Shown here: positions 12,812-13,790 of the stretch, in pieces
How the letters are laid out: each line of letters begins with the position of its first letter
How positions within the stretch are numbered: the first letter of the stretch is position 1
NCBI GenBank assembly: GCA_021784535.1
Contig: JAJYHW010000006.1
Location: forward strand, 1-13,790
Source of the DNA: a bacterium
Lineage (GTDB): Bacteria; Patescibacteriota; Microgenomatia; Levybacterales; UBA12049
Direction of reading: 5' to 3'
Length of the DNA: 13,790 nt
Notes under the pieces: model-generated
Told to the model about the DNA's origin: nothing
Databases searched by the model: none
Seen by the model: the letters and a program-made list of their open reading frames with translations, nothing else
Position numbers and translations under genes: made by a program

Positions 12812-13678
12812 ATGAAAGTAGTAAAAACAACAGTAAAACATATCAGAAGAAGTCCCTACCAGTCTACGGCAGCAGTCGTTATTATGATGTTGACGTTTCT
12901 TTCCATTACCGTTTTTGCGTTTATCGTTTTTGGATCTTCGTCAGTGCTTAATTTTTTTGAATCCAAACCACAGGTGACGGCATTTTTCAAAAATACCGCC
13001 ACACAACAAAATATTGACAGCTTAAAAAAGCAGCTTGATCAGACAGGTATGATTGCGTCCACAAAATATATTTCAAAAGAACAGGCACTGCAGATTTATA
13101 AAGCGCAAAATAAAAATGATCCTCTTTTACTCGATCTTGTTACAGCAGATATTTTGCCGGCATCACTTGAGATATCAACTGTAAAAATAGAAGATTTAGG
13201 ACCTGTGTCGCAAATTCTTCAGAAATCTCCGTATGTTTCAGAAGTTGTCTATCAGAAGGATATTATTGCTACACTGGCGCGGTGGACGAACGCTGTACGG
13301 ATTATCGGTGTTATTCTTATTATTGTTTTGACTATGGTATCAATTTTTATTATGGTGGCGGTTATTGGGTTTAAGGTATCACAAAAACGTGATGAGATCG
13401 AGATTATGAAATTGCTTTCTGCAACCAATTGGTATATTCGATGGCCATTTGTTTTCGAAGGAATCATCTACGGCGCTATCGGTGCGATTATCGGATGGGT
13501 TATAGCAACTGCCGGGCTACTCTATTTTTCTCCCTATCTTGAGTCATTTTTGAGAGGTATTCCGTTATTTCCGGTTTCACCGTTATTTCTTGCAGGATTG
13601 CTTGTTGGAGAATTAGTTCTGGCGGTACTTCTTGGCGTTCTTGCAAGTTCGCTCGCCGTGCTTCGGTATCTGAAATAA
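12812..13678 (+). CDS. ftsX: Cell division protein FtsX
   Basis: The 288-aa permease-like membrane protein pairs with FtsE and transmits ATP hydrolysis across the membrane to peptidoglycan hydrolases. Topology is that of the family: cytoplasmic N-terminus (KHIRRSPYQ), TM1 about residues 20-42, an extracytoplasmic domain of about 115 residues (50-160) with FESKPQVTAFFKNTAT at its start, TM2 about 161-185, a cytoplasmic loop with VSQKRDEIEIMKLLSATNWYIRWPFVFEG (the conserved coupling stretch, 189-217), TM3 about 214-238, and TM4 about 257-284. Length and order are typical of the short Gram-positive-like FtsX. It follows ftsE by 37 nt, a gap filled by an inverted repeat, and has no Shine-Dalgarno (TTACATTTCCATCTATG). 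Confidence 0.95.
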   Translation: MKVVKTTVKHIRRSPYQSTAAVVIMMLTFLSITVFAFIVFGSSSVLNFFESKPQVTAFFKNTATQQNIDSLKKQLDQTGMIASTKYISKEQALQIYKAQNKNDPLLLDLVTADILPASLEISTVKIEDLGPVSQILQKSPYVSEVVYQKDIIATLARWTNAVRIIGVILIIVLTMVSIFIMVAVIGFKVSQKRDEIEIMKLLSATNWYIRWPFVFEGIIYGAIGAIIGWVIATAGLLYFSPYLESFLRGIPLFPVSPLFLAGLLVGELVLAVLLGVLASSLAVLRYLK

Positions 13679-13706
13679 TCAATTAGGTTATAAGAAAAGT
13701 TATCTT

Positions 13707-13790
13707 ATGAAAAAAAAATTAAGTATTATACTTGCATTATGTATCTTCGGATTTTCAGGAATATTGGTGTATGCGCCAACTAGCACTACT
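13707..13790 (+). CDS. Secreted protein, N-terminal part only (runs past the window)
   Basis: ATG 13707 opens a frame that is still open at 13790 (28 codons). The visible peptide is a textbook Sec signal: positively charged MKKK, a hydrophobic core (LSIILALCIFGFSGILV), and a likely signal peptidase I site after VYA, followed by a Thr/Ser-rich start (PTSTT). It begins 28 nt after ftsX on the same strand. In many bacteria the gene after ftsX encodes a secreted coiled-coil/M23 protein (EnvC- or PcsB-like) that FtsEX controls. That role here is inferred from context; no catalytic domain is visible in the window. Confidence 0.6.
   Translation, partial: MKKKLSIILALCIFGFSGILVYAPTSTT

Noticed and set aside
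1..13790. CRISPR arrays, rRNA or tRNA genes
   Set aside because: No spaced direct repeats, cloverleaf or rRNA-like segments were seen by eye on either strand.

Overview
The window looks like chromosomal DNA of a small-genome bacterium of the Candidate Phyla Radiation (Patescibacteria), most likely Microgenomates-like. This is inferred from gene content and style: compact AT-rich operons, almost no Shine-Dalgarno sequences, a CofE-type ligase closing a folate operon, and an FtsEX locus with short lineage-specific membrane proteins. A normal RF2 gene is present and TGA is used as an ordinary stop, which argues against the UGA-recoding CPR lineages.

Positions 1-6200 (minus strand) form a purine block, read right to left: a PurF-PurN fusion, PurD, a DUF5680 protein, PurB, and a kanamycin-nucleotidyltransferase-like gene. 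The last gene is cut off by the right end of an IS200/IS605-type element (TnpA C-terminus at 1-93, end hairpin at 96-115). PurF makes phosphoribosylamine, PurD converts it to GAR, and PurN formylates GAR, so the first three steps of de novo purine synthesis are encoded by two adjacent genes. PurB acts later. The block is driven by a near-perfect sigma70 promoter (6169-6198), followed by a ~107-nt leader that holds a 12-codon ORF, an A-rich stretch and an intrinsic terminator just before purF, an attenuator-like layout.

Positions 6163-6606 contain no intact gene. They hold the purF promoter and what looks like frameshifted remains of a minus-strand gene. Positions 6607-8364 (plus strand) carry a small single-TM protein, peptide chain release factor 2 (prfB) and a small basic protein of unknown function.

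Positions 8366-11418 (minus strand) are a folate operon: folP, folB, folE, folK and a CofE-like ligase. The ligase probably does the FolC job (glutamylation), as proposed for chlamydial FolC2. Together they cover GTP to 7,8-dihydropterin precursors, coupling to pABA, and glutamate addition. FolA and pABA synthesis genes are not in this window.

Positions 11419-11515 separate divergent promoters. From 11516 to the end (plus strand) lies a division locus: a membrane-anchored protein with a small external domain, ftsE, ftsX, and the start of a secreted protein whose remainder lies outside the window. Two intergenic gaps (before prfB and before ftsX) share an unusual layout: an A/T-rich inverted repeat starting at the upstream stop codon, then TTACATTT and ATCTATG at the start codon.
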